The notes: generated by a model not told the origin, from the letters alone. Counted from the stretch's first letter, positions 17,855 through 26,215 are shown. The stretch: DNA of 34,079 nucleotides from Paenibacillus algorifonticola (GCF_000971975.1 NZ_KQ040787.1:1-34079), one strand, 5' to 3'. Numbers and translations are program-made.

Positions 17855-17903
17855 TATCTTTTATCTTTTATCTTTTATCTTTTATCTATTATCTTTTATC
17901 TTT
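17855..17903 (+). repeat. Heptamer microsatellite, seven units of TATCTTT
   Basis: Seven consecutive 7-base units of TATCTTT, with one variant (TATCTAT, unit five), lie 13 bases after the yigZ terminator. The run is pyrimidine-rich and intergenic, not in a coding frame, so expansion would change spacing only. Confidence 0.9.
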
Positions 17904-17960
17904 TTTACTGAGCGGTTTTGGCGATTTTGTTCTGTGATTTTTCAATAGTAGCGGTGAAAA

Positions 17961-18102
17961 GGGCGGAGCGGAGTGAAAGGTTTGGGAGTGAGAAGCGGAG
18001 CGTTCGCCTTTGCCTTTGATTTCTACCGCTGCAACGGTTTAATTCAAAGAAATCAAAGGCAACAGCGATCGAACCCCAAACCTTTCACGCAGCGCAGACC
18101 CC
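17961..18102 (+). ncRNA. Long structured repeat element, copy A
   Basis: A 142-base segment folds into a nested hairpin. The outer arms are GGGCGGAGCGGA and GCAGCGCAGACCCC. GTGAAAGGTTTGGG (17973-17986) pairs perfectly with CCCAAACCTTTCAC (18075-18088). An inner arm GCCTTTGATTTCT (18012-18024) pairs with AGAAATCAAAGGC (18048-18060), and CCG/CGG closes its loop. It shares conserved patches but different paired stems with the element at 22587-22770. No coding frame is conserved. It may be a small RNA, a repeated DNA element, or both; transcription is not shown. Confidence 0.6.
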
Positions 18103-18140
18103 ATTTCCAGCACACAAGTGAACTCCACAAACAAAAGGCC

Positions 18141-18179
18141 AATTTAGCATTGACTTGGACTAATATGATCTGCTAAATT
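18141..18179 (+). promoter_or_regulatory. Candidate sulfate-operon promoter within an inverted repeat
   Basis: AATTTAGCA (18141-18149) and TGCTAAATT (18171-18179) form a perfect 9-bp inverted repeat. TTGACT at 18150-18155 and TAAATT at 18174-18179 with an extended TGC give a plausible promoter with 18-base spacing; the right arm overlaps its -10. This places ~310 bases of leader, including the repeat pair, before cysT. No SAM riboswitch or T-box was recognised. Confidence 0.4.
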
Positions 18180-18230
18180 GATAATACCAAGTTTGTTAAT
18201 AGGGATTATCTTTTTTGCTTTATTTTTTCA

Positions 18231-18429
18231 AAATATAAGCATTTATAAGTTTCACACTTATAGTGGGCTTATATTTCACCCTCGAAACGGTAGCTTTGCC
18301 GCCAGAGGACGGCGACAGCCGTTTACGCTTGAAATATAGGAAAGGATATCCTAACGCTATCCTTTCTCTATATTTCTCGGAATGAAACGCGCCGCGCCGC
18401 CAAAGGATGGCGACAGCCGTTTCACCTTG
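18231..18429 (+). repeat. Diverged plus full copy of the double-hairpin repeat
   Basis: The full unit at 18331-18429 has hairpin 1 GAAATATAGGAAAGGAT/ATCCTTTCTCTATATTTC and hairpin 2 between GAAACG and CGTTTC, as at 13629-13826. Directly before it lies a diverged unit: hairpin 1 arms AAATATAAGC and GCTTATATTT, and hairpin 2 GAAACGG/CCGTTT with the inner GCCG/CGGC. The full unit ends 73 bases before cysT, same orientation as at ctaM. Confidence 0.8.
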
Positions 18430-18502
18430 CATTTTTATTTTTCGCTTTTCGTCTGTGGTTTCACCTACGACACGAGTCGATGGTCTGGAGGGTAATGTCA
18501 AC

Positions 18503-19318
18503 GTGAATGCTATGTTTCGAAACAAATGGTGGAGCTTCGGCTTCCGAAGTACGGTTATGCTTTATTTTATTATCCTGATTATTATTCCGATATTCGGTAT
18601 TTACACGCAATCGCTGTCGCTTGGGTGGCAGCCATTCTGGGAAAGCGTAAGCGATCCTCTGGCGTGGAAAGCGGTGCTGCTTACCGTCAGGCTCGCCGTT
18701 ATTGCGACGATTATCAACATTTTTCTCGGAACGATGATTGGCTGGGTGCTTATTCGCTACAAATTTCCCGGGAAAAGATTTCTCAACTCGCTCGTCGATT
18801 TGCCTTTTGCTTTGCCGACGGCGGTTGCTGGGCTGATGATTTTGCTGCTGCTCGGCCCACGCAGCTTTGTTGGCGGATTGGCGACGAAGCTTGGCTTCGA
18901 CATTGTATTCCATGAACCGGCAATTATTATCGCGATGGTTTTCGTCACCTTCCCATTCGTCATCCGCGCTGTGCAGCCTTTGCTGGAGGAGCTGGATCGC
19001 TCGGAGGAGGAAGCGGCTTATACGATGGGCGCGTCGAAGGCGCTGACGTTTTTTCGCATTATTTTACCGTCGATGGTTCCGGGTATTATTAGCGGAGCGA
19101 TGCTGGCGTTCTCGCGCGGCATAGCCGAGTTTGGGGCAGTCGTGCTTGTAGCGGGCAACATTCCTGGCAAAACGCTCATTGCATCGGTTTATATTTTTGG
19201 GGAAATCGAAAGCGATAATCCGCAGGGAGCGGCGGCGGTTTCCGTTATTTTGCTCACCTTGTCCTTCGTCATCTTGTGGACGGTTAACCTGATTCAATCC
19301 AGGAGGCCGGGCCAATGA
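18503..19318 (+). CDS. cysT: Sulfate ABC transporter permease CysT
   Basis: First membrane subunit of the sulfate/thiosulfate importer, about 271 residues. Helices are visible from residue ~15 (STVMLYFIILIIIPIFG). The family motif LPFALPTAVAGLMILLLLGP and the ATPase-contact loop EEEAAYTMGASKALTFFR are clear. GTG 18503 is preferred because GGAGGG (18487-18492) lies ten bases upstream; ATG 18512 has no well-placed site, and the open frame further upstream to 18407 only reads through the repeat element. The stop overlaps the start of cysW by four bases (ATGA), implying coupled translation. Confidence 0.93.
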   Translation: MNAMFRNKWWSFGFRSTVMLYFIILIIIPIFGIYTQSLSLGWQPFWESVSDPLAWKAVLLTVRLAVIATIINIFLGTMIGWVLIRYKFPGKRFLNSLVDLPFALPTAVAGLMILLLLGPRSFVGGLATKLGFDIVFHEPAIIIAMVFVTFPFVIRAVQPLLEELDRSEEEAAYTMGASKALTFFRIILPSMVPGIISGAMLAFSRGIAEFGAVVLVAGNIPGKTLIASVYIFGEIESDNPQGAAAVSVILLTLSFVILWTVNLIQSRRPGQ

Positions 19319-20112
19319 GAAAACTGTGGATTACGCTCACTTATGTCGTATTTATACTTCTACTTATCATACCGCTTGTCGAAATCGTGCGCGGGTCCTG
19401 GTCGGAAGGCTGGAGTGGCTTTACTGAAGGGCTGCTAAGGCAGCAATCGCTTCATGCCCTTAAGATGACCGCATTAATCGTCGTTATTGTAACCGTATTA
19501 AACACGCTGTTTGGCGTCATGCTTGCGCTCTATCTGGTCCGGGCAAAATGGATTGGGCCGCGTATCAAGCGCCTGCTGAACAGCTTAGTCGATCTACCTT
19601 TTGCGGTATCGCCTGTTATCGGCGGTTTAATGATTGTCCTTATTCTTGGACCAAGCACGGTTATAGGAACTTTTTTTGAAGCGTCGGGTTTTAAAATTGT
19701 CTATGCCTTGCCAGGCATGGTGCTCGCTACGCTATTCGTCACTTTCCCGCTCATGGTGCGCGAAGTACTGCCCGTATTGCAGGAAATCGGGGCCCAGCAG
19801 GAGGAAGCGGCGTCTACCCTTGGCGCATACTCGTGGTATACATTCTGGCAGGTGACATGGCCGTCGATTCGTTGGGGTGTCATTTACGGTGTTGTGCTTA
19901 CGGTTGCCCGCTCGCTTGGCGAATTTGGCGCCGTGCTCGTCGTATCCGGCAATATTATGAATAAGACGCAGACGGCCACGACGCTCGTGTATCAAGATGT
20001 GGAAAACTTTAATGTTGTAGCTGCGAACGGAGTTGCGCTCGTGCTTGCGGCGTTTTCCGTTGGATTGCTGCTATTAATGGAATGGGCCAAGAAACGAAAG
20101 GAAGTGCATTAA
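19315..20112 (+). CDS. cysW: Sulfate ABC transporter permease CysW
   Basis: Second membrane subunit of the sulfate importer, 265 residues with about six helices. The CysW-type motif LPFAVSPVIGGLMIVLILGP and the contact loop QEEAASTLGAYSWYTFWQ are present. Its ATG overlaps the cysT stop, and cysA starts three bases after its stop. Expected to pair with CysT and bind the CysA dimer at the cytoplasmic face. Confidence 0.95.
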   Translation: MRKLWITLTYVVFILLLIIPLVEIVRGSWSEGWSGFTEGLLRQQSLHALKMTALIVVIVTVLNTLFGVMLALYLVRAKWIGPRIKRLLNSLVDLPFAVSPVIGGLMIVLILGPSTVIGTFFEASGFKIVYALPGMVLATLFVTFPLMVREVLPVLQEIGAQQEEAASTLGAYSWYTFWQVTWPSIRWGVIYGVVLTVARSLGEFGAVLVVSGNIMNKTQTATTLVYQDVENFNVVAANGVALVLAAFSVGLLLLMEWAKKRKEVH

Positions 20113-20115
20113 GCC

Positions 20116-21180
20116 ATGCATATTGAAGTCCGTAATTTAAACAAAAGCTTCGGGGATTTTCATGCGGTGCAGGATGTCAGCTTCGATATTAAGAAAGGCC
20201 AGCTGATTGGCCTGCTAGGGCCGAGCGGTGGCGGCAAAACGTCGATTCTCCGCATGCTGGCAGGGCTTGAGTCGCCTTCCTCTGGCGATATCGTGTTCCA
20301 CGGCAAGCGCGTCAATGATTTGCCGCCACAGGAGCGCGGAATCGGTTTTGTGTTCCAGAACTATGCGCTGTTCAAGCATATGACCGTTTATGATAATATC
20401 GCTTTCGGGCTGAAGGTCAAAAAGCAAACCAAAGAGCAAATCCGCGAGCGTGTAATGACGCTTGTTGAGCTTACAGGGCTGAAGGGCTTTGAGCACCGTT
20501 ATGCTCACCAGCTATCGGGAGGCCAGCGTCAGCGTGTTGCCTTCGCTAGAGCGCTTGCGCCTGAGCCGCAGCTGCTGCTGCTCGACGAGCCATTCGCGGC
20601 GATTGATGCGAAAATCCGCACGGAGCTGCGCACTTGGCTCAAGGAAATGATTGAGCGCGTGGGCATTACGTCGATTTTCGTCACGCATGACCAGGATGAG
20701 GCAATTGAAGTTGCTGATGAAATTATGATTATCAGCAAGGGCAGGCTGGAGCAGAAGGGCTCGCCTTGGGCGATTTACAAGGACCCGCAGACGCCGTTCG
20801 TAGCGAGCTTTATCGGGGAATCGACAATTGTTGAGGATGTTGGCGCGCTGAAGGGCTTTGACTCTGCCGCTGGCAAACCTGGTACGAAGGCGCTCATCCG
20901 GCCCGAGTATATTGAAATCGGCAAGCCGGGCGAAATTCGTCTTGCATCTGCCGCGCTGGAAGCAAACGTCAAGCATATTCATTTCCGCGGCAGCGAGTGG
21001 CTGGTTGAGCTTGAAGTAGGTTCGGTTAAGCTCGTCACCTACCGTTCGCTGGAGAAGGATGTGCTGCAGCCGGGCGACCGCGTTCATGTGCTGGTGCATC
21101 GGGCTTATTTGTTTAATGATCAAGAAAGCTGGATTCAGGAAAACAGCCTGAAGGAAGATCCAATGCCAATTCATATCTAA
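20116..21180 (+). CDS. cysA: Sulfate ABC transporter ATP-binding protein CysA
   Basis: ATPase that powers sulfate uptake, 354 residues. The Walker A motif GPSGGGKT is at residues 35-42, the Q-loop FVFQNYALFKHMTVYDN follows, the ABC signature LSGGQRQRVAFARAL is near residue 134, Walker B is LLLLDEPFAAID, and the switch His is in IFVTHDQDEA. Residues after ~235 form a TOBE-like regulatory domain, with ALIRPEYIEI. GGAAG lies before ATG 20116. Gene order and strong similarity to CysA make sulfate or thiosulfate the expected substrate. Confidence 0.95.
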   Translation: MHIEVRNLNKSFGDFHAVQDVSFDIKKGQLIGLLGPSGGGKTSILRMLAGLESPSSGDIVFHGKRVNDLPPQERGIGFVFQNYALFKHMTVYDNIAFGLKVKKQTKEQIRERVMTLVELTGLKGFEHRYAHQLSGGQRQRVAFARALAPEPQLLLLDEPFAAIDAKIRTELRTWLKEMIERVGITSIFVTHDQDEAIEVADEIMIISKGRLEQKGSPWAIYKDPQTPFVASFIGESTIVEDVGALKGFDSAAGKPGTKALIRPEYIEIGKPGEIRLASAALEANVKHIHFRGSEWLVELEVGSVKLVTYRSLEKDVLQPGDRVHVLVHRAYLFNDQESWIQENSLKEDPMPIHI

Positions 21181-21225
21181 TAGCTTGGTTTTGAAAACAT
21201 CGAGCAGAAAGAGTTGTATGCCATT

Positions 21226-22293
21226 ATGAATGCTATTCAGACAACAAGCCGCCGTTTGCTCGCCCTGCTGCTTGCCATCTCCCTGCTGTTAGTTGCAGCG
21301 GGCTGTGGCGAAGCGCAAGGCAATGATCCGGCGGTGGAATCTTCCGTTCCAAACGGCGATGTCACGCTTGTCATTGGTGCATACTCGATAGTGAAGGATG
21401 CTTTCGCCGAAATTTTGCCGCAGTTCCAGGCCTACTGGCTGCAGCAAACGGGACAAAAGGTTGTATTTCAGGAATCCTATGAAGCTTCTGGCACACAAGC
21501 GAGGGCTATAATAGGTGGCTTTAATGCTGACGTTGCCGTGCTGGCCATGGAAGGCGACGTCAACAAAATTGCCGATGCGGGACTCATTGACCCGAATTGG
21601 AAGGAGCAAGCGGATGGCGAATTTGTGACCAAGTCGATTGTCGTGCTTGGCACACGTGAAGGCAATCCGCTGAACATTCAAGATTGGTCCGACCTCACTC
21701 GCAGCGGAGTGAAGGTCGTCTATCCGAACCCGAAAACATCTGGCGGCGCTCAGTGGGACATTAATGCGATTTACGGAGCGGGATTGAAGCAGTCGGAGGA
21801 AGAGACAGGTGCCAAGGACCCGGCTTTTGCGAAAAACTTCCTCAAGGCTGTCCATGCCAACGTGGAATCGCTCGATAAAAGCGGCCGGGCTTCTATGGCG
21901 GCGTTCGAATACGGTGTTGGCGACGTTATCGTGACGTATGAGAACGAACTGCTAGCCCGCATTAAGCAGGGCAAGGACTATCATATCGTCGTGCCGAAAA
22001 GCACGATTCTGATTGAAAATCCGGCAACGGTTGTAGACAAAAATGTGGACAAGCACGGCAGCCGCGAGGTGGCCGAAGCGTTCATCCATTATTTGCACAG
22101 CGATGAAGCACAGCGTGTGCTTGTTGATTACGGCTTCCGTCCTGTAAATGAGACAGTGGCCAAGGAATCGGCAAGCAAATACATCGTGCCGGAGCAGCTG
22201 TTCGACATCAGCTATCTAGGCGGCTGGCCCGAAGTAAAACAAACGCTCTATTCCAAAAAGGGCATCTGGTACCAAGTTCTTGCGGGTATCTAA
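21226..22293 (+). CDS. sbp: Sulfate-binding lipoprotein
   Basis: Extracellular binding protein of the sulfate importer, 355 residues. The N-terminus MNAIQTTSRRLLALLLAISL is a signal peptide with lipobox VAAGC, so the protein is lipid-anchored. Family signatures VLAMEGDVNKIADAGLI, VYPNPKTSGGAQWD and VVPKSTILIENPATVVD match sulfate-binding proteins. ATG 21226 is taken as the start; an upstream TTG at 21214 would abut its ribosome site AGAAAGAG with no spacing. The gene sits last in the operon, 45 bases after cysA, whereas the binding protein is often first. Confidence 0.92.
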   Translation: MNAIQTTSRRLLALLLAISLLLVAAGCGEAQGNDPAVESSVPNGDVTLVIGAYSIVKDAFAEILPQFQAYWLQQTGQKVVFQESYEASGTQARAIIGGFNADVAVLAMEGDVNKIADAGLIDPNWKEQADGEFVTKSIVVLGTREGNPLNIQDWSDLTRSGVKVVYPNPKTSGGAQWDINAIYGAGLKQSEEETGAKDPAFAKNFLKAVHANVESLDKSGRASMAAFEYGVGDVIVTYENELLARIKQGKDYHIVVPKSTILIENPATVVDKNVDKHGSREVAEAFIHYLHSDEAQRVLVDYGFRPVNETVAKESASKYIVPEQLFDISYLGGWPEVKQTLYSKKGIWYQVLAGI

Positions 22294-22490
22294 TAGCTTT
22301 CAGAATTGCAGCTCCTTGTAATTTCGTCTTCTGTTAAGGTCTTTGTTAGGGTTTTGTATCAAGCTCTTATGTTAAGTCCTGCACTGAGGTTTTGCCTAGT
22401 GGTTTGTACTTTGGTTTTATATTGAGCGTTATAATGAGGCTTTTCAATGGTGTCTTGAATTGAAACCTTGCAATAAATCTTGTAACAACA
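22294..22490. other. AT-rich gap after sbp, no gene seen
   Basis: About 200 bases between the sbp stop and its terminator carry no ribosome site with a credible frame, no recognisable RNA and no operator. It is T-rich on the plus strand and would form a long 3' untranslated region for the sulfate operon. Confidence 0.6.
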
Positions 22491-22542
22491 AACAAACCGT
22501 GGATCTGGCTATTGAATGAGCCAGATCCACGGTTTGTTTTAT
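22491..22542 (+). terminator. Strong terminator after the sulfate operon
   Basis: A 20-bp perfect stem pairs AACAAACCGTGGATCTGGCT (22491-22510) with its complement at 22519-22538, with an 8-base loop and T-run after. It is symmetric enough to act in both directions. Confidence 0.93.
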
Positions 22543-22586
22543 TGCCCCTAAAAATCGTTTGACGCTTTAAAGAGTATTTGGTGAGC

Positions 22587-22770
22587 GGGTCGGAGCGGAG
22601 TGAAAAGGTGGGGGTGGAGAAACGGAGTGTTCACCAGGGCTTTCTGGAAGAAAGCGGCTTCGAAGCCTAATCTCCTTGCTGTTGAGTTTCTGCCGGATAC
22701 GGCTCATTCGAGGAAACTCGACAGTAATGGCGATCGGAACCCCCACCTTTTCGCGCAGCGCAGACTCCCG
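22587..22770 (+). ncRNA. Long structured repeat element, copy B
   Basis: A ~184-base segment related to 17961-18102. The outer stem GTGAAAAGGTGGGGG (22600-22614) pairs with 22740-22754, with one G-T wobble. The inner stem CTGTTGAGTTTC (22679-22690) pairs with GAAACTCGACAG (22713-22724), also with one wobble. Extra hairpins GCTTTCT/AGAAAGC (22639-22655) and GGCTTCGAAGCC (22656-22667) are absent from copy A. Conserved patches are GGAGCGGAGTGAAA, the GGAG-YG-TTC-R-CC box, GCGATCG, AACCCC and CGCAGCGCAGAC. It lies between the sulfate-operon terminator and the stop of the convergent HAD gene. Confidence 0.6.
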
Positions 22771-22784
22771 TCTCCCCAATCTCT

Positions 22785-23585
22785 TTACTCCGCGTTAAGA
22801 ACGAATTTTTCAAATACGTGACGAACGCCCTCATCATTATTGCTAAGCGTCACATAATCCGCGACCTCTTTCAGCGCCGGAATCGCATTAGCCATCGCTA
22901 CGCCAAGTCCAGCCGCTTCAATCATCTCGTGATCGTTCCACGCATCGCCGATCGCAATCGTTTGATCCATCGTGCAGCCAAGATGCTCAGCCATAAAGCG
23001 CAGCGCATGTCCTTTTGTTCCCTCTTTATGCATAAACTCCAAATAATGAGCTTTGGATTTCGTAATATGCACGCGGTCGCCAATAAGCGCCTTCAGCTGC
23101 TCTGCAATTTCATCGAGATAATCTGGCTCATCGATAATCAGCATTTTCGTATTCGGCTGCTCCAGCAGCTCCTCGAAATCCGGTGCTACCGTATAAGGGA
23201 TTTTGGAGAGGCGCGAATACATTAGCGCCTTCTCATTCGCTTCCTTCACGAACAGCTGGTCATCCACATAAAGCTGCAAATGCAGGCCATGTTTTTCCGT
23301 AAAGGCATACAGCTCCTTGGCCGCATCGGTAGGCACGCTGCGCTCGTACAGCACCTTGCCATCCAGCAGCGTTTTTACAAGCGAGCCTTGATACGTAATG
23401 ATGGGCACATTGAGCTGGATTTGCTCAGCGATTTGTCTGGCCGAAGCGTACATTCTTCCGGTAGCCAGCGTCACCGTTACGCCTTTCGCGATGGCTTCCT
23501 CCATGGCGCGTTTCGTTCCTTCTGTTACAACCAATTCATCGTTCAACAGCGTATCATCTACATCAATTGCAATTAGTTTATACAT
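22785..23585 (-). CDS. Cof-type HAD-family phosphatase
   Basis: Haloacid dehalogenase-superfamily hydrolase of the Cof/YbiV type, 266 residues from ATG 23585 (MYKLIAIDVDD). Motif I DVDDTLLNDE holds the nucleophile Asp, motif II is TLATGRM, the motif III Lys is in EGTKGHALRFMAEHLG and motif IV is IAIGDAWNDHEMIEAAG. The central cap is type IIB, as in relatives that dephosphorylate sugar phosphates or flavin and pyridoxal nucleotides. AGAGGGG lies 14 bases upstream, rather far. An in-frame extension to 23669 is open but unconserved-looking. It is a single gene; the substrate is unknown. Confidence 0.9.
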   Translation of the reverse strand: MYKLIAIDVDDTLLNDELVVTEGTKRAMEEAIAKGVTVTLATGRMYASARQIAEQIQLNVPIITYQGSLVKTLLDGKVLYERSVPTDAAKELYAFTEKHGLHLQLYVDDQLFVKEANEKALMYSRLSKIPYTVAPDFEELLEQPNTKMLIIDEPDYLDEIAEQLKALIGDRVHITKSKAHYLEFMHKEGTKGHALRFMAEHLGCTMDQTIAIGDAWNDHEMIEAAGLGVAMANAIPALKEVADYVTLSNNDEGVRHVFEKFVLNAE

Positions 23586-23738
23586 AATGACAATATGTTC
23601 CCCTCTCCAGGCATCTTTATCGTATACATAAGCTAGGTTGATTGTAGCGAAAAATCGGCGTTCGTACAAGCGATCACCCGCTTTTCCTGTATAATAGAAA
23701 AGGCCGTTAAAGAATGGACAGGGAGAGGATGGGCAAGG

Positions 23739-24725
23739 ATGAAGCTAAGATGGGGGATTTTAAGCGGTGCGAGCATTGCGATACATACGATGATTCCAGC
23801 AATCCAGCAGGCAGAGCGGGGCGAGGCGGTTGCGATTGCGAGCCGCAGCATCGAACGGGCAGTTGAGGCGGCAGAGCGGCTCGGCATTGAAAAAGCGTAC
23901 GGCTCCTACGAGGAGCTGCTCGCTGATCCGGATATCGATGCGGTCTATATTCCGCTGCCAAATCATTTACATAAGGAATGGGCTATTAAAGCCGCTGAGG
24001 CTGGCAAGCATGTGCTTTGCGAGAAGCCATTTGCGGTCACGGCAGCGGATGCGCGGGAAATGGCGGAGGCGGCACAAACGGCAGGCATCGTCATGGCGGA
24101 AGCTTTTATGTATCGCCATCACCCGCGCTATGAGCAGATCAAGGCGATTATCGCGTCTGGCGAAATCGGCGATCTTCGCGTCATGACAGGTTCGTTCACC
24201 TTCAATAATGCGGCGGACACAGGCAATGTTCGTTACAACGCGGAATGGGGCGGCGGCTCGTTGTACGATATCGGCTGCTATCTCATAAGTGCAGCTCGGC
24301 TTATACTGGGCGGGGAGCCGGTGGCAGCCAGCGTCCATGCTTTATTTTCCAAGGAGCATGGCGGGGTAGACATGATGGCTTCTGGCATACTGGAGTTCGC
24401 GGATGATGTAAGCCTCGTGTTCGACTGCGGCATGTGGGCGGCTTATCGCAACCGCTTGGAAATTTTGGGGACGAAGGGGCGGATTGAGCTGCCGAACGCT
24501 TTTGGCCCGGGGGAAGAGGATTATTTTATCGTACATACGGAGGATGGTCAGCGTAAGGAAGGGCCTTTCAATCTGAACACTTATGTGATGCAAATCAACA
24601 GAATCGCACAGATTGCCGCGGGTGAGGCGCAGCCGCTGTTTGGTCCTGAGGATGCGATAGCAGGAACAGCGGTTATTGAGGCCTGTCTCATCTCGGCACG
24701 AGAGAAGCGGCGGGTTCTTTTGTGA
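23739..24725 (+). CDS. Gfo/Idh/MocA-family oxidoreductase
   Basis: NAD(P)-dependent sugar or inositol-type dehydrogenase, 328 residues. The nucleotide fold starts GILSGASIAIHTMIPAI (a variant of the usual GxGxxA), the family Lys motif is CEKPF, and substrate-side residues fall in GGGSLYDIGCYLISAARLI. The length is normal. GGGAGAGG lies ten bases before ATG 23739. It stands alone between the divergent HAD gene and the protease. The reaction is unassigned; trans-dihydrodiol or xylose dehydrogenase-like relatives share this shape. Confidence 0.88.
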   Translation: MKLRWGILSGASIAIHTMIPAIQQAERGEAVAIASRSIERAVEAAERLGIEKAYGSYEELLADPDIDAVYIPLPNHLHKEWAIKAAEAGKHVLCEKPFAVTAADAREMAEAAQTAGIVMAEAFMYRHHPRYEQIKAIIASGEIGDLRVMTGSFTFNNAADTGNVRYNAEWGGGSLYDIGCYLISAARLILGGEPVAASVHALFSKEHGGVDMMASGILEFADDVSLVFDCGMWAAYRNRLEILGTKGRIELPNAFGPGEEDYFIVHTEDGQRKEGPFNLNTYVMQINRIAQIAAGEAQPLFGPEDAIAGTAVIEACLISAREKRRVLL

Positions 24726-24799
24726 AAATTTGCTCCCTCCCCCTTGAATAAGATACAGTAAAGAAAGCGGATGAGAGTTAAACCTGGGGAGATGACGAG

Positions 24800-26215
24800 T
24801 TGAGGTATTTTACACATGCTGCTGCACGGCGCAGAGTGCTGTTAATTGGCCTAGTTGGGGCTATTTTATTTATGGTTGCCGGGTTCGCAGTGGGGTGGTT
24901 CTGGATGGGGCATCGCTATCCGATGCTGAAAGAGCCGGCTTTTAAGAACTTTGCGGTATCCTACAATACCATTATGGATAAATATTTGAATGGAGCGAAT
25001 GGCGAGGATTTAATCAATGGCGCCTCCGAGGGAATGGTGGCATCGCTCGAAGACCCTTATTCCCGTTATTTGGTCGAGGAGCAGGGCGATGCGTATACAC
25101 AAGGCTATGAAGGCGAATTTTCCGGCATAGGGGCGGAGGTGCGCGAGCAGGATGGCCAATTCATCATTCACGCGCTGACCCCCAATGCGCCAGCAGAGCG
25201 CGGAGGAGTCAAATCCGGCGATAGCATTATTGCTGTTGACGGCAAGGATACGAAGGATATTAAATTTCAGGATCTGATTGGGCTCATGCGCGGCAAGACC
25301 GGTACCGAGGTGACGCTGACACTTCAGCGCCTGGGCGAGACGGAGCCCATCGAGATCACGCTTAAGCGTGAGGCGATTCCGGTTTATACCGTAACTTCAG
25401 AGATGCTGGAGGAGGGTATCGGCCATATTACGATTAGCCGCTTTGCACAGAAGACGGCCACAGAGTTTGATGAGGCGGTAGCGAAAATGAAGGAGCAGGG
25501 CATGACGAAGCTGCTGCTGGATCTTCGCTCAAATCCGGGCGGTCTGCTGCAGCCGACGATTGCCATTGGCAGCAAGCTGATTCCGAAGGGGAAAGTTATT
25601 CTAGAGGTTGTTTATAAGGAAGAAAGCAATCCAATTGTTTATAAATCGAAACAACAGGAAGAGTGGACGATCCCTATCGTTGTGCTGGTGAACGGCCAGT
25701 CGGCAAGCGCCAGCGAGGTGCTGACCGCCGCGCTTAAGGAGTCAGCGGGAGCAACGGTTGTTGGTGAGAAAACGTACGGCAAAGGCGTCGTACAGGCGTT
25801 TGAGCAATTTAAGGACGGCTCGGTGCTCAGCTTGACCGAGGCGCAGTGGAAAACGCCAGGCGGCACGTGGATTCACAAGGTTGGCGTCATGCCAAATGAA
25901 GTTGTCAGCCTGCCTGCATTTGCAAGCTTGCGCCCGCTTCCGGTGGGCAGCGAGCTGAAAAACGGCAGCTACGGCGAAGACGTCAAGACGCTGCAATCGA
26001 TGCTGAAGGAGCTTGGTTATGCTTCCGTAGGCAAGGACGGCTTGTTCGATGAGCAGACGGAGGCGGCGATGCGCGCTTTTCAGAAGGCAGAGAAGCTTGA
26101 CGTTACCGGATCGCTCAATGACAAGACGGCTTACAAAATTGTCGAGCTGCTTAAGGAAAAGCTGGAGAAGGAAGATACACAACTGCAGCGAGGCGTAGAG
26201 CTGTTGAAAAAATAA
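24800..26215 (+). CDS. S41 carboxy-terminal processing protease with PDZ and peptidoglycan-binding domains
   Basis: Membrane-anchored serine protease of the CtpA/CtpB family, 471 residues. One transmembrane helix lies at about residues 12-34, then a PDZ domain around residues 105-195 (VREQDGQFIIHAL, GDSIIAVDGKD). The protease core follows with SNPGG, the catalytic Ser in NGQSASASEVL and Lys in GEKTYGKGVVQ. The C-terminal ~65 residues are a peptidoglycan-binding type 1 domain (VKTLQSMLKELGY, TEAAMRAFQKAE). The TTG at 24800 is the start, with GGGGAG eight bases before it. It acts outside the membrane; in Bacillus, CtpB relatives cut sporulation signalling proteins, a role only inferred here. 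Confidence 0.93.
   Translation: MRYFTHAAARRRVLLIGLVGAILFMVAGFAVGWFWMGHRYPMLKEPAFKNFAVSYNTIMDKYLNGANGEDLINGASEGMVASLEDPYSRYLVEEQGDAYTQGYEGEFSGIGAEVREQDGQFIIHALTPNAPAERGGVKSGDSIIAVDGKDTKDIKFQDLIGLMRGKTGTEVTLTLQRLGETEPIEITLKREAIPVYTVTSEMLEEGIGHITISRFAQKTATEFDEAVAKMKEQGMTKLLLDLRSNPGGLLQPTIAIGSKLIPKGKVILEVVYKEESNPIVYKSKQQEEWTIPIVVLVNGQSASASEVLTAALKESAGATVVGEKTYGKGVVQAFEQFKDGSVLSLTEAQWKTPGGTWIHKVGVMPNEVVSLPAFASLRPLPVGSELKNGSYGEDVKTLQSMLKELGYASVGKDGLFDEQTEAAMRAFQKAEKLDVTGSLNDKTAYKIVELLKEKLEKEDTQLQRGVELLKK

Noticed and set aside
18120..18502. SAM riboswitch or T-box before the sulfate operon
   Set aside because: No conserved core of either class was found; the hairpins present belong to the repeat family.
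18407..18502. N-terminal extension of CysT
   Set aside because: The frame only continues into the repeat element and the leader; GTG 18503 has the ribosome site.
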